NCBI GenBank assembly: GCA_951813295.1
Contig: CATOTI010000003.1
Coordinates: 124,001-188,000, forward strand
Direction: 5' to 3'
Origin: an uncultured Pseudomonadales bacterium
GTDB lineage: Bacteria > Pseudomonadota > Gammaproteobacteria > Pseudomonadales > Azotimanducaceae
Length of the DNA: 64,000 nt
The position numbers were made by a program, and so were the translations under genes. The notes under the pieces were generated by a model. The model ran no database searches and was not told the origin of the DNA. It saw only the letters and a list, made by a program, of their open reading frames with translations. This document shows, piece after piece, positions 35,223 through 44,144 of this stretch (position 1 is its first letter; every line of letters starts with the position of its first letter).

Positions 35223-35920
35223 GGGGTGTTCCAGCGGTAGCCGAAGCCGTACTCACTCTTGATGCAGGCGAAATCCGGGTCGATCTTTTCGAACTTCTTG
35301 CGGATGTTGCGCATGTGGGTGTTGATGGTGTTGTTCGTGACGAGCGACTGCATGGTCGCTGCCATCAACGTCTCGTAGCTGACCGCGTGTCCGGGCACAC
35401 GGACGAGTTTGGCGAGCATCCTGAATTCGGTACCGGAGAGATCGATGCGCTCACCGCGCCAGGAGATGAGCAACGCGTCCTGGTCGAGGCTCAGGTCGCC
35501 GACGATCTTGGCCGTCGACTTTGCCTCGTCGGCTGGATTGGCGCGCACTTCGTTGATCCGCAACAGCGATGAGATCCGCTCGGCGAGATAGTCGAGCGTG
35601 ATCGGCTTCGGCAGGTAGTCCCACGCGCCGAGGCGGAGCCCCGAAATCTTGTCGATCTCGTTGATCCGCTCCGTCAGGAAGATTACTGGCAGGGTCGGGT
35701 TGCGCGCCAGGAGTTCGCGGCAGAGCTGGAACCCCGCATCGACCTCGTCACCAAGGATGATGTCGAGAATGGCGAGGTCTGGCATCCGCTCGTCGAATCC
35801 GTCGAGGGCTTCCGCGCGGCTTGAATAGACCGCGACCTCGTAGCCCTTCTGGACGATCGCATCCGAGTAGTTTGCGCGTTGGTCGGGATCGTCTTCGACG
35901 ATGGCAATCAGTTTCGGCAT
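35219..35920 (-). CDS. pdsR: OmpR-family response regulator (PdsR-like)
   Basis: The protein has 233 residues. The receiver domain contains EDDPDQRANY, the phosphoacceptor in AILDIIL (D53), a Thr in IFLTERINE and the KP pair in DYLPKPITLD. The C-terminal winged helix has LSGTEFRMLAKLV and NTINTHMRNIRKKFEKID and ends FGYRWNTP. The sequence resembles the response regulator of the proteobacterial dedicated sortase system. It is the first gene of a two-gene operon with the kinase and divergent from the malonyl-CoA ligase-like gene. Confidence 0.8.
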   Translation of the reverse strand: MPKLIAIVEDDPDQRANYSDAIVQKGYEVAVYSSRAEALDGFDERMPDLAILDIILGDEVDAGFQLCRELLARNPTLPVIFLTERINEIDKISGLRLGAWDYLPKPITLDYLAERISSLLRINEVRANPADEAKSTAKIVGDLSLDQDALLISWRGERIDLSGTEFRMLAKLVRVPGHAVSYETLMAATMQSLVTNNTINTHMRNIRKKFEKIDPDFACIKSEYGFGYRWNTP

Positions 35921-36037
35921 GGCGGGATTCTACGGCGTCGGCGCGGACTGTGCGCGCGTGCGAATCGGCGGCCTCGCTGCAGCCATCGGCCGCCGCTAGC
36001 GGTTAGTATCGTGGCGACTTCCGGATGTTAGACCGCC

Positions 36038-37507
36038 ATGAACCTCATCGCTCGTTTTGAAACCGTCTTCGCCGCCCGAGCCGATCAGGACGTCATCATT
36101 ACCGACGAGCGAACGTGGACGTATGGAGACCTCGGCACCGAGGTCGGTCGTTACGCCGCGGCGCTGGCTGAGGCGGGCGTTTCCCCTGGTGACCGGGTCG
36201 TCGTTCAGGTCGAGAAATCGGTCGCAAACGTCGCGCTCTACCTCGGCTGTTTAAAGACCGGTGCCGTCTACGTTCCGGTTAACCCCGGCTATACCACGCA
36301 GGAAGTCGACTACTTCGTCGGCGACACCGAACCAACGGTGTTCGTCGGGGAAAACCTTCGCGACGACGTGACGTCGTTCTCCCTTGATGGCGACGGTAAA
36401 GGAACGATGGCGGACGCCGCCGCGGCGGCAAGCCCCGTGACCACGACTGTAGAGCGAAGCGCCGATGATCTCGCGGCGATTCTCTATACGTCCGGTACCA
36501 CCGGGCGGTCGAAAGGGGCGCAGCTCACCCACGGGAATCTCACGAGCAACGCGGAGACGCTCGTCGACTACTGGGGATGGCAGCAGGACGACGTCCTCCT
36601 GCATGCGCTGCCGATCTTCCACGTGCACGGGCTTTTTGTTGCGCTTCACTGCGTCTTCCTGACAGGCACGTCGTTGATCTTCCAACCGCGCTTCGACATT
36701 GACGACTTGCTGGCTGCTTTGCCGAAAAGCACGGTGCTGATGGGCGTGCCGACCTTCTATTCACGCCTGGTGGCCGACGATCGGTTCACGCGGGATGCCT
36801 GCTCTTCCATGCGGCTTTTCATCTCGGGCTCGGCACCGCTGACGGAGCAGACGTTCGAAGCCTTCGAAGAACGCACCGGCATGAAGATCCTCGAGCGCTA
36901 CGGCATGAGCGAGACGTTGATGAATACGTCCAATCCGCTCGACGGCGACCGGGTCGCCGGTACGGTCGGCTTTGCACTGCCCGGCGTCGAGGGGCGGATC
37001 ACGGACGACGAGGGTAACGTGCTCGCGGCCAACGAAGTCGGCGGTATCGAGGTGCGCGGGCCGAACGTCTTTACGGGGTACTGGCGCATGCCGGAAAAGA
37101 CCGCTGAGGAGTTCCGGGCCGATGGTTGGTTCAAAACCGGTGACCTCGGTGTGGTCGATGACGAAGGGCGTTTCTCCATCGTTGGTCGCGAGAAGGACCT
37201 CGTGATTTCGGGCGGCTTCAACGTCTACCCGAAGGAGGTCGAGCGTCTGATCGACGAAATGCCGGGTGTCGTCGAATCTGCCGTGATCGGTGTTCCGCAC
37301 AGCGACTTCGGGGAAGCGGTCGTGGCCGTCGTCGTGCCGAACGGCGAGCCGATCGAACAAGCGGCGGTCGATGCCTACCTCAAGGATCATCTCGCTCGAT
37401 ACAAGCAACCCAAACGCGTGATTTCCGTCGAAGCGCTGCCGCGCAACGCCATGGGTAAAGTGCAGAAGAAGGAGCTGCGCGATACGTATGAAGCGCTCTT
37501 CAGTTAG
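36038..37507 (+). CDS. matB: Malonyl-CoA synthetase-like acyl-CoA ligase (MatB type)
   Basis: The protein has 489 residues of the ANL superfamily. The phosphate-binding motif YTSGTTGRSKGA begins at about 150. HALPIFHVHGLFVALHC, GVPTFYSRLV and ISGSAPLTEQTFEAF are close to MatB enzymes that ligate malonate or methylmalonate to CoA. The hinge and C-terminal domain show GRFSIVGREKDLVISGGFNV, and the catalytic Lys lies in LPRNAMGKVQKKELRD. The substrate choice is from family resemblance only; other short diacids are possible. The downstream isomerase-like gene is 22 bp away and probably co-transcribed. Confidence 0.8.
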   Translation: MNLIARFETVFAARADQDVIITDERTWTYGDLGTEVGRYAAALAEAGVSPGDRVVVQVEKSVANVALYLGCLKTGAVYVPVNPGYTTQEVDYFVGDTEPTVFVGENLRDDVTSFSLDGDGKGTMADAAAAASPVTTTVERSADDLAAILYTSGTTGRSKGAQLTHGNLTSNAETLVDYWGWQQDDVLLHALPIFHVHGLFVALHCVFLTGTSLIFQPRFDIDDLLAALPKSTVLMGVPTFYSRLVADDRFTRDACSSMRLFISGSAPLTEQTFEAFEERTGMKILERYGMSETLMNTSNPLDGDRVAGTVGFALPGVEGRITDDEGNVLAANEVGGIEVRGPNVFTGYWRMPEKTAEEFRADGWFKTGDLGVVDDEGRFSIVGREKDLVISGGFNVYPKEVERLIDEMPGVVESAVIGVPHSDFGEAVVAVVVPNGEPIEQAAVDAYLKDHLARYKQPKRVISVEALPRNAMGKVQKKELRDTYEALFS

Positions 37508-37529
37508 CGATCGAAGGGAGGATTGATCA

Positions 37530-38135
37530 GTGTTGGAGCCGAAAACGGTCGCGTTCTACTGGGATGCCGGAAGCACCAACACCTACTTCGCGCTGCACCT
37601 CATCCGCCCGATCGTTGCGCGCCACGACGCGATCCTCGACTACCGCCCGTTTAACCTCGGCTACGTCTTCCGCCATCACAACTACGTGCTTCAGGAAGAA
37701 CCGGCCGCAAAGCTCGCTAATCGCGGGATTGACCTGCGCCGCTGGGCCAAACGCTATCAGCTTAAGTTCCAGATGCCTTCGACGTTTCCGATCAAAACGG
37801 GATTTGCCCACCGTGGCGCGTTCGTTGCGCGCGATCTGGGTGCCGAAGAGGCGTATCTCGACGCGGTTTTCAGCCGCTACTGGGAACAGAACGACGCGTC
37901 GATCGCGACGGAGGACGGGATCGTCGCCGCGGCCGTCGATATCGGTCTCGACGGCGATGCGTTCCGGGCTGCGCTGCGCTCGGACGACGTGGCCCACCGT
38001 GAACGAGCTTCCACTCAGGAAGGCCTCGAGCTCGGCGTCTTCGGCGCGCCCACCTTCATCGTTGGCGACGAGATGTACTGGGGAAAAGACCGCATGGAGT
38101 TCATCGAGGATGCGCTCGCTGGCGTGACGACCTGA
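37530..38135 (+). CDS. 2-hydroxychromene-2-carboxylate isomerase/DsbA-like thioredoxin-fold protein
   Basis: The protein has 201 residues from GTG 37530, with GGGAGG eight bases before it. The N-terminal VAFYWDAGSTNTYFALHLI replaces the CxxC of DsbA with Ser/Thr, as in HCCA isomerase and kappa-class glutathione transferase. The helical insert (LRRWAKRYQLKFQMPSTFPI) and the cis-Pro segment GVFGAPTFIVGDEMYWGKDR are typical. Members isomerise aromatic catabolites with glutathione. Confidence 0.82.
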   Translation: MLEPKTVAFYWDAGSTNTYFALHLIRPIVARHDAILDYRPFNLGYVFRHHNYVLQEEPAAKLANRGIDLRRWAKRYQLKFQMPSTFPIKTGFAHRGAFVARDLGAEEAYLDAVFSRYWEQNDASIATEDGIVAAAVDIGLDGDAFRAALRSDDVAHRERASTQEGLELGVFGAPTFIVGDEMYWGKDRMEFIEDALAGVTT

Positions 38136-38144
38136 CGACGGCGG

Positions 38145-39269
38145 TCACGCGAAATGCGGCATGACCTTCTCGGCGAAGAGCCCGAGCGAATCTTCGAGTT
38201 GGCGCGGGGTGTGCAGGCCCTGCGGGATCAGCAGGAAAACTTCATCGATCGGCACGGCGCTGCCGATCCGGTCGATTTCGCGTTTGATCGTGTCGGGACT
38301 ACCGACGAGTAGCTCCGGCATACCCTGACCGAACGGCGTCGCCCAGGTTTTCCAGAACCAGTTCATATCCTCAAAAAGCTTCTGCGCTTTTGCGTCGGTC
38401 TCGGCACAAATCATGATCCCGCCCCAGGCCGCTTCCTGGCCGGGTGCCACGGAATGGCCGTGTTGATCGGCGACGTCACGCCACTCGCGCCACAGGAGTT
38501 CGAGGAAATCGGCATCGCCGGCCAAGACGATGGGCCGGCCCTTGTACTTGGCCCAGAACTTGGCCGTCGTGAGGCTTGCCGAAAAGCCGCCGTAGAGTGG
38601 GATCTCGGCTTGCAGGGGACGGGGGGCGATACCGATCTGATCGACCTTCATGGCCTGGTCGACGCCCTGCCCAAAATTCGAATAAACCGGGTGCTCGTGC
38701 GGGTTGACGAAACCGGCGGGCGGGAACTGCCAGAACTCGCCCTCGTAGGAAAAAGTCTCGTTCTTGAGGGCCGTGACGACGATGTCGACGAATTCGCTGA
38801 AGTACTCGCGGTTGAGATCGTCAGCCGGGCTGCCCTTGTTCCACGGGCCGACCGCGTTCAGTTCCTGCTTCACTTTGTAGTTCTCGACCCAACGGGCCTG
38901 GTAGCCGCGCACGAGGCCGACGCCGAAACGCCCGTCGAGCATGTGGTCCATCGTGGCGATCTTCTCGGCCGTTGCGACAGGGTTGTTGGTGGTCGACACG
39001 AAGCCGCAAGTAACAACCCTCAAGCGTTCCGTGTGTTGACCGAGCCACATGGCCATGAGGGCGGGATCGTTCGAGATCTCGAAGCCTTCGATCTGCAGGT
39101 GGTGTTCCGGGTGACCAAACGCGAAATAGCCGTTGTCCTCGGCGAACCTCGCGAGGTCACCGAGCTCCAACAGCATCCGGTGATAGAGCCCGCGATCGCG
39201 CCCCGCCAGGCCGCGTTCGAGTTCGGCACGACGGCCCACGGTGCAATACACGAAAAGTCCGAATTTCAT
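38145..39269 (-). CDS. LLM-class (luciferase-like) flavin-dependent oxidoreductase
   Basis: The protein has 374 residues of a bacterial luciferase-type TIM barrel. Recognisable parts are FGHPEHHLQIEGFEISNDPA, the flavin-contacting TATNNP-like stretch (VSTTNNPVATAEKIATMDHM), DGRFGVGLVRGYQARW and, near the end, GSPDTIKREIDRIG. It should use FMNH2 or F420 and oxygen to oxidise a small organic compound; the cofactor cannot be decided. It is divergent from the PhyH gene at 39330, and the 60-bp gap presumably holds both promoters. Confidence 0.85.
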   Translation of the reverse strand: MKFGLFVYCTVGRRAELERGLAGRDRGLYHRMLLELGDLARFAEDNGYFAFGHPEHHLQIEGFEISNDPALMAMWLGQHTERLRVVTCGFVSTTNNPVATAEKIATMDHMLDGRFGVGLVRGYQARWVENYKVKQELNAVGPWNKGSPADDLNREYFSEFVDIVVTALKNETFSYEGEFWQFPPAGFVNPHEHPVYSNFGQGVDQAMKVDQIGIAPRPLQAEIPLYGGFSASLTTAKFWAKYKGRPIVLAGDADFLELLWREWRDVADQHGHSVAPGQEAAWGGIMICAETDAKAQKLFEDMNWFWKTWATPFGQGMPELLVGSPDTIKREIDRIGSAVPIDEVFLLIPQGLHTPRQLEDSLGLFAEKVMPHFA

Positions 39270-39329
39270 CGTCTGGCTCCAAGCAATCCGTGCGCTAGAC
39301 TGGTTGCCCGACGAGCGATACGCAAGCAG

Positions 39330-40181
39330 ATGGACGACACCTGCCTACAACATCGGCTGACTGACGATGAACGAATCCAGTTCGACGAGGAGGGGTTCCT
39401 CGTCGTCAAGGACGCGCTGCCGCAATCGATGGCGAACGACCTCGCCAAGGCGAGTGATCGGATCGCGGTCGAGTATCGCGAGAAGCTCGCGATCAAAGAC
39501 GGTCACCCCCTGAATCTGCTCGACGTGATCGGCAAAGACGACGGTTTCCTGCCGCTCCTCGACTGGCCCAAGACCTTCATGAAAGTGGTCGACGTCCTCG
39601 GCTGGCATATCCAGCTCTACCACTCCCATCTGATCGTGACGCCGCCGTTGCCGGCGGACTACGAGCCCACGTCGGCACGACTCGGCTGGCATCAGGATTC
39701 GGGACGGTTGAACATCGATCTCGAAGGCGAACCGCGTCCTCGAATCTCACTCAAGGTCGGGTTCTTCTTTTCGGATGTTTCCTCGCCCGAGCGCGGTAAC
39801 TTCCACGTCATTCCGGGCAGTCATCGCTCGAATCGCCTGACACTCCCCGACGATGACACGATCGATCATCCTGACGCGATCCCGGTCGTCGTCGATCCCG
39901 GCGATGCCGTCTTCTTCGATCGGCGTTTGTGGCATGCGGCCGGACGTAACCGGTCGGAGGTGACGCGCAAGGTGCTGTTTCTCGGCTATAGCTATCGCTG
40001 GCTGAAGCCGCGCGACGATATGACCGTCGATCGCTACATGGCGGATGCCGATCCGATCCGTCGCCAGCTTCTAGGCGCGAGCCCGAACGGCGGTTTCGGT
40101 TTCACGTCGCCCGCGGACGAAGACGTGCCGCTGAAGACGTGGCTGGTCGATCGCCTGGGGGCGGATGGCGTCGTTCGTTGA
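39330..40181 (+). CDS. Phytanoyl-CoA dioxygenase (PhyH) family protein
   Basis: The protein has 283 residues from ATG 39330; a longer open frame upstream runs antisense over the luciferase-like gene and is a shadow. The iron site is WHQDSG (H121, D123) and a distal His in LWHAAGRN (H202), with an Arg for 2-oxoglutarate soon after. The start DDERIQFDEEGFLVVKDAL is typical. It probably hydroxylates a lipid-like or CoA-linked substrate, possibly in concert with the adjacent flavoenzymes. Confidence 0.85.
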   Translation: MDDTCLQHRLTDDERIQFDEEGFLVVKDALPQSMANDLAKASDRIAVEYREKLAIKDGHPLNLLDVIGKDDGFLPLLDWPKTFMKVVDVLGWHIQLYHSHLIVTPPLPADYEPTSARLGWHQDSGRLNIDLEGEPRPRISLKVGFFFSDVSSPERGNFHVIPGSHRSNRLTLPDDDTIDHPDAIPVVVDPGDAVFFDRRLWHAAGRNRSEVTRKVLFLGYSYRWLKPRDDMTVDRYMADADPIRRQLLGASPNGGFGFTSPADEDVPLKTWLVDRLGADGVVR

Positions 40182-40187
40182 TCGGCG

Positions 40188-40799
40188 TCAACGCCGCCAC
40201 GGACAGTCATTCAGGAACCGTATCTCCCGCTCATCCCACCGGTTGATCGCGAGGCGCGTGCAACTCGCCGGGTCGAAGTGGAACGAGATGTCGACCGATA
40301 GTTCGATCCCGAGCCAACCGCGAACGAGGCATTGGCCGGCGAGCCCGTGACCCACCACGACGTGTACGTCTTCGTCGAAGGTTTCGACGTGAGCAAGCGC
40401 TGCATCGGCACGTAGCTGCAGTTCGATGAACGTTTCTGCTGCGTCCCACGGTCGGTAGTCGATCGATCGTCCTGTCGGTTCAGGGTGTTTGATCTTCTCG
40501 GCCTCCTGAAGCGTCAGATTCGCGGCAACGCCGTTGTTGATCTCGCGCAGGAGCGGCGTCGTCATGACCTTGGCGCGGAGTTCGTTGGCGATCAGTTCGG
40601 CGCTCTGTCGCGCCCGGATGAGATCGCTCGCGACAATGGTCGTCGGCACCAGGTCGAGACTCGCGAGATATCGAGCGGTTTTTCTCACTTGCTCGACACC
40701 GCGTGATGTCAGCGGCGTGTCGGTCCATCCGCCGGTTAGGCCGTTAACGTGGTGTTCGCTCTCGCCGTGGCGGACGAAGATCAGGTCGCGGATAGTCAC
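40188..40799 (-). CDS. Histidine phosphatase family protein (phosphoglycerate mutase-like)
   Basis: The protein has 203 residues. The phosphohistidine motif RHGES is at 10-14, GWTDTPLTSRGVEQ follows as in the PGM branch, and the second catalytic His is in VVVGHGLAG. The text EINNGVAANLTLQEAEKI occupies the proton-donor Glu region. It could act on sugar phosphates or nucleotides. It is convergent with the PhyH gene and shares direction with the following ACAD-like gene, 11 bp upstream. Confidence 0.85.
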   Translation of the reverse strand: MTIRDLIFVRHGESEHHVNGLTGGWTDTPLTSRGVEQVRKTARYLASLDLVPTTIVASDLIRARQSAELIANELRAKVMTTPLLREINNGVAANLTLQEAEKIKHPEPTGRSIDYRPWDAAETFIELQLRADAALAHVETFDEDVHVVVGHGLAGQCLVRGWLGIELSVDISFHFDPASCTRLAINRWDEREIRFLNDCPWRR

Positions 40800-40810
40800 A
40801 TGATCAAGCG

Positions 40811-41950
40811 TTAGCGGAGCATGAAGGCCTCGGGTTCGAGCCCGAGCAGCACTCTCCCCGCGTCTTCGATCAGGTGTGGCGCGACCGTCGCGTGCTGGCG
40901 GACGACACGAACGTCGCGGTTGATTCGCTCGAGCGGATCATCGAGGCGATTGGCGGACGTGCCGGCCGCTTCGGAGACGAGTTCGACGACTTCGACCGCG
41001 GCCTTCGCGGCATCAGAACTGACGATGTGGAAGATCGCCCGGTCGCGCGTCTCGACGAGGTCGCCGCGCGTGACGGTTTCCCACTGCTCATCGACGAGCG
41101 AAAGGATCGACGCTCGGGCACCGAGCAGGCGGGCTTCCGCTTGCGCGACGGCGCGCTGGGCGATGTGTCGATCGCGCAGCGATCTTGTAGTGAAACGTGG
41201 TTTCTTTTCGGTGGCGAGCGCGACGAAAGCGTCGATCGCGGCGCGCGCGATGCCGATCGCGACGGCCACCTTGTTGTAGGCCAGGCGGTTGCTCAACGGC
41301 AATCGCAGTTGCGGCGTCGTGGCAGCGTTACCGCCGATCGGCGCGATGATGTACTCGTCCGGAACGATCACCCCTTCGACCTTGACGTCGTGCGAGCCCG
41401 AGCCGCGCATACCGCCGACGTGCCATGTATCGAGAATCTCGTACCCGCCTTCCGGCACGATGGCGTATCGATTTCCGCCGGGAAGTTCCTCGTCACCGTC
41501 GTAAAGGCGTACGGTGGCGCCGAAGATCTGGGCGTTGTGGATGCCGCTCACGAACTGCCACTGCCCCGTCACTCGCCACCCGCCTTCCGCACGTTCCGCG
41601 CGCCCGACGGCCGCCGTCGAACTGGCCATGATCGTCATCGGGTCGTCGATCAGCTCTCGACACCGGACGAAACCCGGGCCGATCAGACCGAACGTCTCGA
41701 TACCGATCATGAGGTTCCAGCCGGCGCTGCCGTCGATCCTCGACACGGCTTCGATCACGCCGATCTGCGTTTTGGGATCTGCATCTGCACCGTGGAACTC
41801 GGGTGGGCCGGCGACGCGATACAGGCCGTTCTCGGCGAAGGCTTGTGCGACGGCACGTGGCAGGTGGCGTTCGCGCTCAGCCTGGTCTGCGTTGTCGCGT
41901 ACGAGCGGCGCTAACGATTTCGCGCGCTCAATGTAATCTGTCGTACTCAC
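40811..41950 (-). CDS. Acyl-CoA dehydrogenase-fold flavin monooxygenase-like protein (HsaA/DszC type)
   Basis: The protein has 379 residues. The N-terminal helical domain (FAENGLYRVAGPPEFHGADA) and GGWRVTGQWQFVSGIHNAQI are typical of group D flavin monooxygenases and the related ACAD type-2 C-terminal domain. No acyl-CoA dehydrogenase catalytic Glu is obvious. Enzymes of this group hydroxylate phenols or oxidise sulfur and nitrogen with reduced flavin. The substrate is unknown. Confidence 0.8.
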   Translation of the reverse strand: MSTTDYIERAKSLAPLVRDNADQAERERHLPRAVAQAFAENGLYRVAGPPEFHGADADPKTQIGVIEAVSRIDGSAGWNLMIGIETFGLIGPGFVRCRELIDDPMTIMASSTAAVGRAERAEGGWRVTGQWQFVSGIHNAQIFGATVRLYDGDEELPGGNRYAIVPEGGYEILDTWHVGGMRGSGSHDVKVEGVIVPDEYIIAPIGGNAATTPQLRLPLSNRLAYNKVAVAIGIARAAIDAFVALATEKKPRFTTRSLRDRHIAQRAVAQAEARLLGARASILSLVDEQWETVTRGDLVETRDRAIFHIVSSDAAKAAVEVVELVSEAAGTSANRLDDPLERINRDVRVVRQHATVAPHLIEDAGRVLLGLEPEAFMLR

Positions 41951-41990
41951 CGGGGCAGTCTACTTGCTCGGTCGGTCTAAGGGATACGAG

Positions 41991-43157
41991 ATGACGACGG
42001 TCTGCGACAACTGCGGCGCGGAACGCAGCGGCGGGAGGTTCTGCCCCGCGTGCGGGCAAAATGACAGGGTCTATCTGCGCGCAGTGATCCCCGTGATCGG
42101 TGATCTCATTGCGACGACCCTCGATATCGATTCGCGTCTCTGGCGAACGCTGAAGGGCCTCTTCCTGAAACCCGGATTTCTGGCGGAAGAGTTCTCGAAG
42201 AATCGACGGGCCAACTACATTCCGCCGTTGCGGCTGTATCTCGTCGCGAGCGTCGCGCTCTTCTTCACCATCTCGTTACAGATCCGCGGCGTGGATCTGC
42301 AAGGGATCGAGATCAACGAACCGATCGTGGTGGGTGACGAACTCACTGACGAGGAACGCGAAACGGTCGACGAAGCACTGCGCCAGGCGGGTCTCGAGGA
42401 AGTGCTCGATCCGGACGCGGAACTCACCGCCATTGCGGAAACATTGATCGGGCTCGAAGGCGACGAGGCGGCGGGCGCAACGGCGCGTGAGATAGCCGCG
42501 CGGGCCGATGCAGCCGTTGCGGATATCGTGGATGCGGCCCAGGAGGTCGAGGCTGCTCAGCAGGATCAAGCCGCCGCGCCGGCGGATGAAAGCGACGACG
42601 GCGAGTTGACCCTCATCGAGCTCAAGGAAGTGCTGGGGAAAGAGGCGGCGGACAAGATCGATGTCATCGTCGACCGCCCGTGGGGCCTCGGAGCGCTCGA
42701 AACCGTCACCTTCGACTTGGACGAACAGCCGACCGAGTTCGAACTCTTCATTGCCCGGCAGTTCGTCGAAGCGCTGTATCGCCCGGAGCAGGCACTCGAC
42801 CAACTCGTCGAAACCGTGCCGATCGTGATGTTCTTCGTACTACCGCTCTTTGCGTTCGGCCTGAAAGTCCTCTACTTCAGCAAACATCGCTACTACGTCG
42901 AGCACCTCGTTTTCGCGACGCATGTGCACACGGTCGCGTTCGTCGCCTTCACCGTGATCGTGCTGGAACTCGACGCGCGGATCGATACGGCAATCTTCGT
43001 GCTGCTTTTCCTGCACTACTTTCTGTCGCTCAAGCGCTACTACAACGACAAATTCGGCTGGGCGTTCGTGAAGTTCGGTTTTGCCTTGCTTGGCTACAAC
43101 TTCCTGCTCATTCCAGCGAGCGTCGGCGTCTTCTTCGGCACGCTGATGCTGGTCTAA
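41991..43157 (+). CDS. DUF3667-type membrane protein with N-terminal zinc ribbon
   Basis: The protein has 388 residues from ATG 41991. CDNCGAERSGGRFCPACGQ forms a two-CxxC zinc ribbon at about 5-23. SRLWRTLKGLFLKPGFLAEEF followed by YIPPLRLYLVASVALFF is the DUF3667 signature with the first membrane helix. A long acidic/alanine-rich region (about 110-250) probably lies outside the membrane. Four hydrophobic helices follow (VPIVMFFVLPLFAFGL to FALLGYNFLLIPASVGVFF). The function is unknown. It overlaps the convergent oxidoreductase gene by 4 bp. Confidence 0.82.
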   Translation: MTTVCDNCGAERSGGRFCPACGQNDRVYLRAVIPVIGDLIATTLDIDSRLWRTLKGLFLKPGFLAEEFSKNRRANYIPPLRLYLVASVALFFTISLQIRGVDLQGIEINEPIVVGDELTDEERETVDEALRQAGLEEVLDPDAELTAIAETLIGLEGDEAAGATAREIAARADAAVADIVDAAQEVEAAQQDQAAAPADESDDGELTLIELKEVLGKEAADKIDVIVDRPWGLGALETVTFDLDEQPTEFELFIARQFVEALYRPEQALDQLVETVPIVMFFVLPLFAFGLKVLYFSKHRYYVEHLVFATHVHTVAFVAFTVIVLELDARIDTAIFVLLFLHYFLSLKRYYNDKFGWAFVKFGFALLGYNFLLIPASVGVFFGTLMLV

Positions 43158-44068
43158 TCGGTTTCGCGTTTAGCCGCTTCGAACGTTTTTTCGAGCAGAT
43201 CGATCATCGCATCGACGCTTCGTGCGCCCGCCTGGAACATGGCGGTCGCGTTCAGCGCACCCCACTCGAACCCGAGTGACTGGACTTCGGCAACACGGCG
43301 AGCGACCGCGTCGACGTCGGCGTAGAAATCGCGTCCCTCGGGCCCGGTTGGTGGCGGGTCGAGCATCATCTGATAGCCGATGGTCGCGGGATCACGACCG
43401 ATCGATTCGGCGTGGCGTTTGATGTCGTCGAGGCACTTCTGGATGAAGGTGTGATCCGTGAGTGCGGGCGCCATCCAACCATCGCCGCGCTCGGCTACGC
43501 GCACGAGTGATCGAGCGGAGGTCCCGCCGACCCAGATCGGTAGCGCTCCGCCTTGGGGTGGCTTCGGTTCCATCGCCATCGCGGTCGACGAGTAGAACTC
43601 ACCCTGGTAGTCGATCGTCTCGTCACCCCAGTAGTGGCGCAGGACGTCGATCGCCTCGTCCATCCGTCGACCACGGGTCCTGAACGGCTCCTCGAGCGCG
43701 TCGAACTCCGACTCCTGCCAGCCGACCCCAACGCCGAGTCGTACCCGCCCGCCCGACAACGTATCGAGCGTCGAGATCTGCTTTGCGACCAGTACGGGCT
43801 GGCGTTGCGGGAGCACCAGGACTTCCGTGCCGAGTTTGATGGTCTTGGTGTGACCGGCGACGAACGACAGCGTCATCAGCGCTTCGATGATCGGCATCTG
43901 CGGTGGATAACGCGGCGCATCCCGCGTGTCGGTTGGATAGCCCATGATGACGTGGTCGAACATGTCGAGTTCATCGAAACCGATCGATTCGATCGCTTGC
44001 GCGAGTCGAATCACAGCGTCTCCGCCTTCGCGATACGACACGCTCGGAAATTCCACGGACAATTTCAT
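43154..44068 (-). CDS. LLM-class flavin/F420-dependent oxidoreductase
   Basis: The protein has 304 residues and starts after GGGGGAG. It has a luciferase-like TIM barrel with FDELDMFDHVIMGYPTD, KLGTEVLVLPQRQPVLVAKQ, GGRVRLGVGVGWQESEFDAL and GALPIWVGGTSARSLVR, close to the family often annotated as F420-dependent (TIGR03619-like). Whether F420 or FMN is used cannot be decided here. It is not closely similar to the other luciferase-like protein at 38145-39269. Confidence 0.85.
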   Translation of the reverse strand: MKLSVEFPSVSYREGGDAVIRLAQAIESIGFDELDMFDHVIMGYPTDTRDAPRYPPQMPIIEALMTLSFVAGHTKTIKLGTEVLVLPQRQPVLVAKQISTLDTLSGGRVRLGVGVGWQESEFDALEEPFRTRGRRMDEAIDVLRHYWGDETIDYQGEFYSSTAMAMEPKPPQGGALPIWVGGTSARSLVRVAERGDGWMAPALTDHTFIQKCLDDIKRHAESIGRDPATIGYQMMLDPPPTGPEGRDFYADVDAVARRVAEVQSLGFEWGALNATAMFQAGARSVDAMIDLLEKTFEAAKRETD

Positions 44069-44144
44069 GACGCTCCCCCGATATTCGAAACGGCCGAAAG
44101 GTTACTTCGCGAAGTCGCGATGCGCATGCGTTCCATGCCGCTGA

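Noticed and set aside
38454..39329. Long plus-strand extension in front of the PhyH gene.
   Set aside because: It runs opposite the luciferase-like oxidoreductase, has no family resemblance, and the PhyH homology begins just after ATG 39330.
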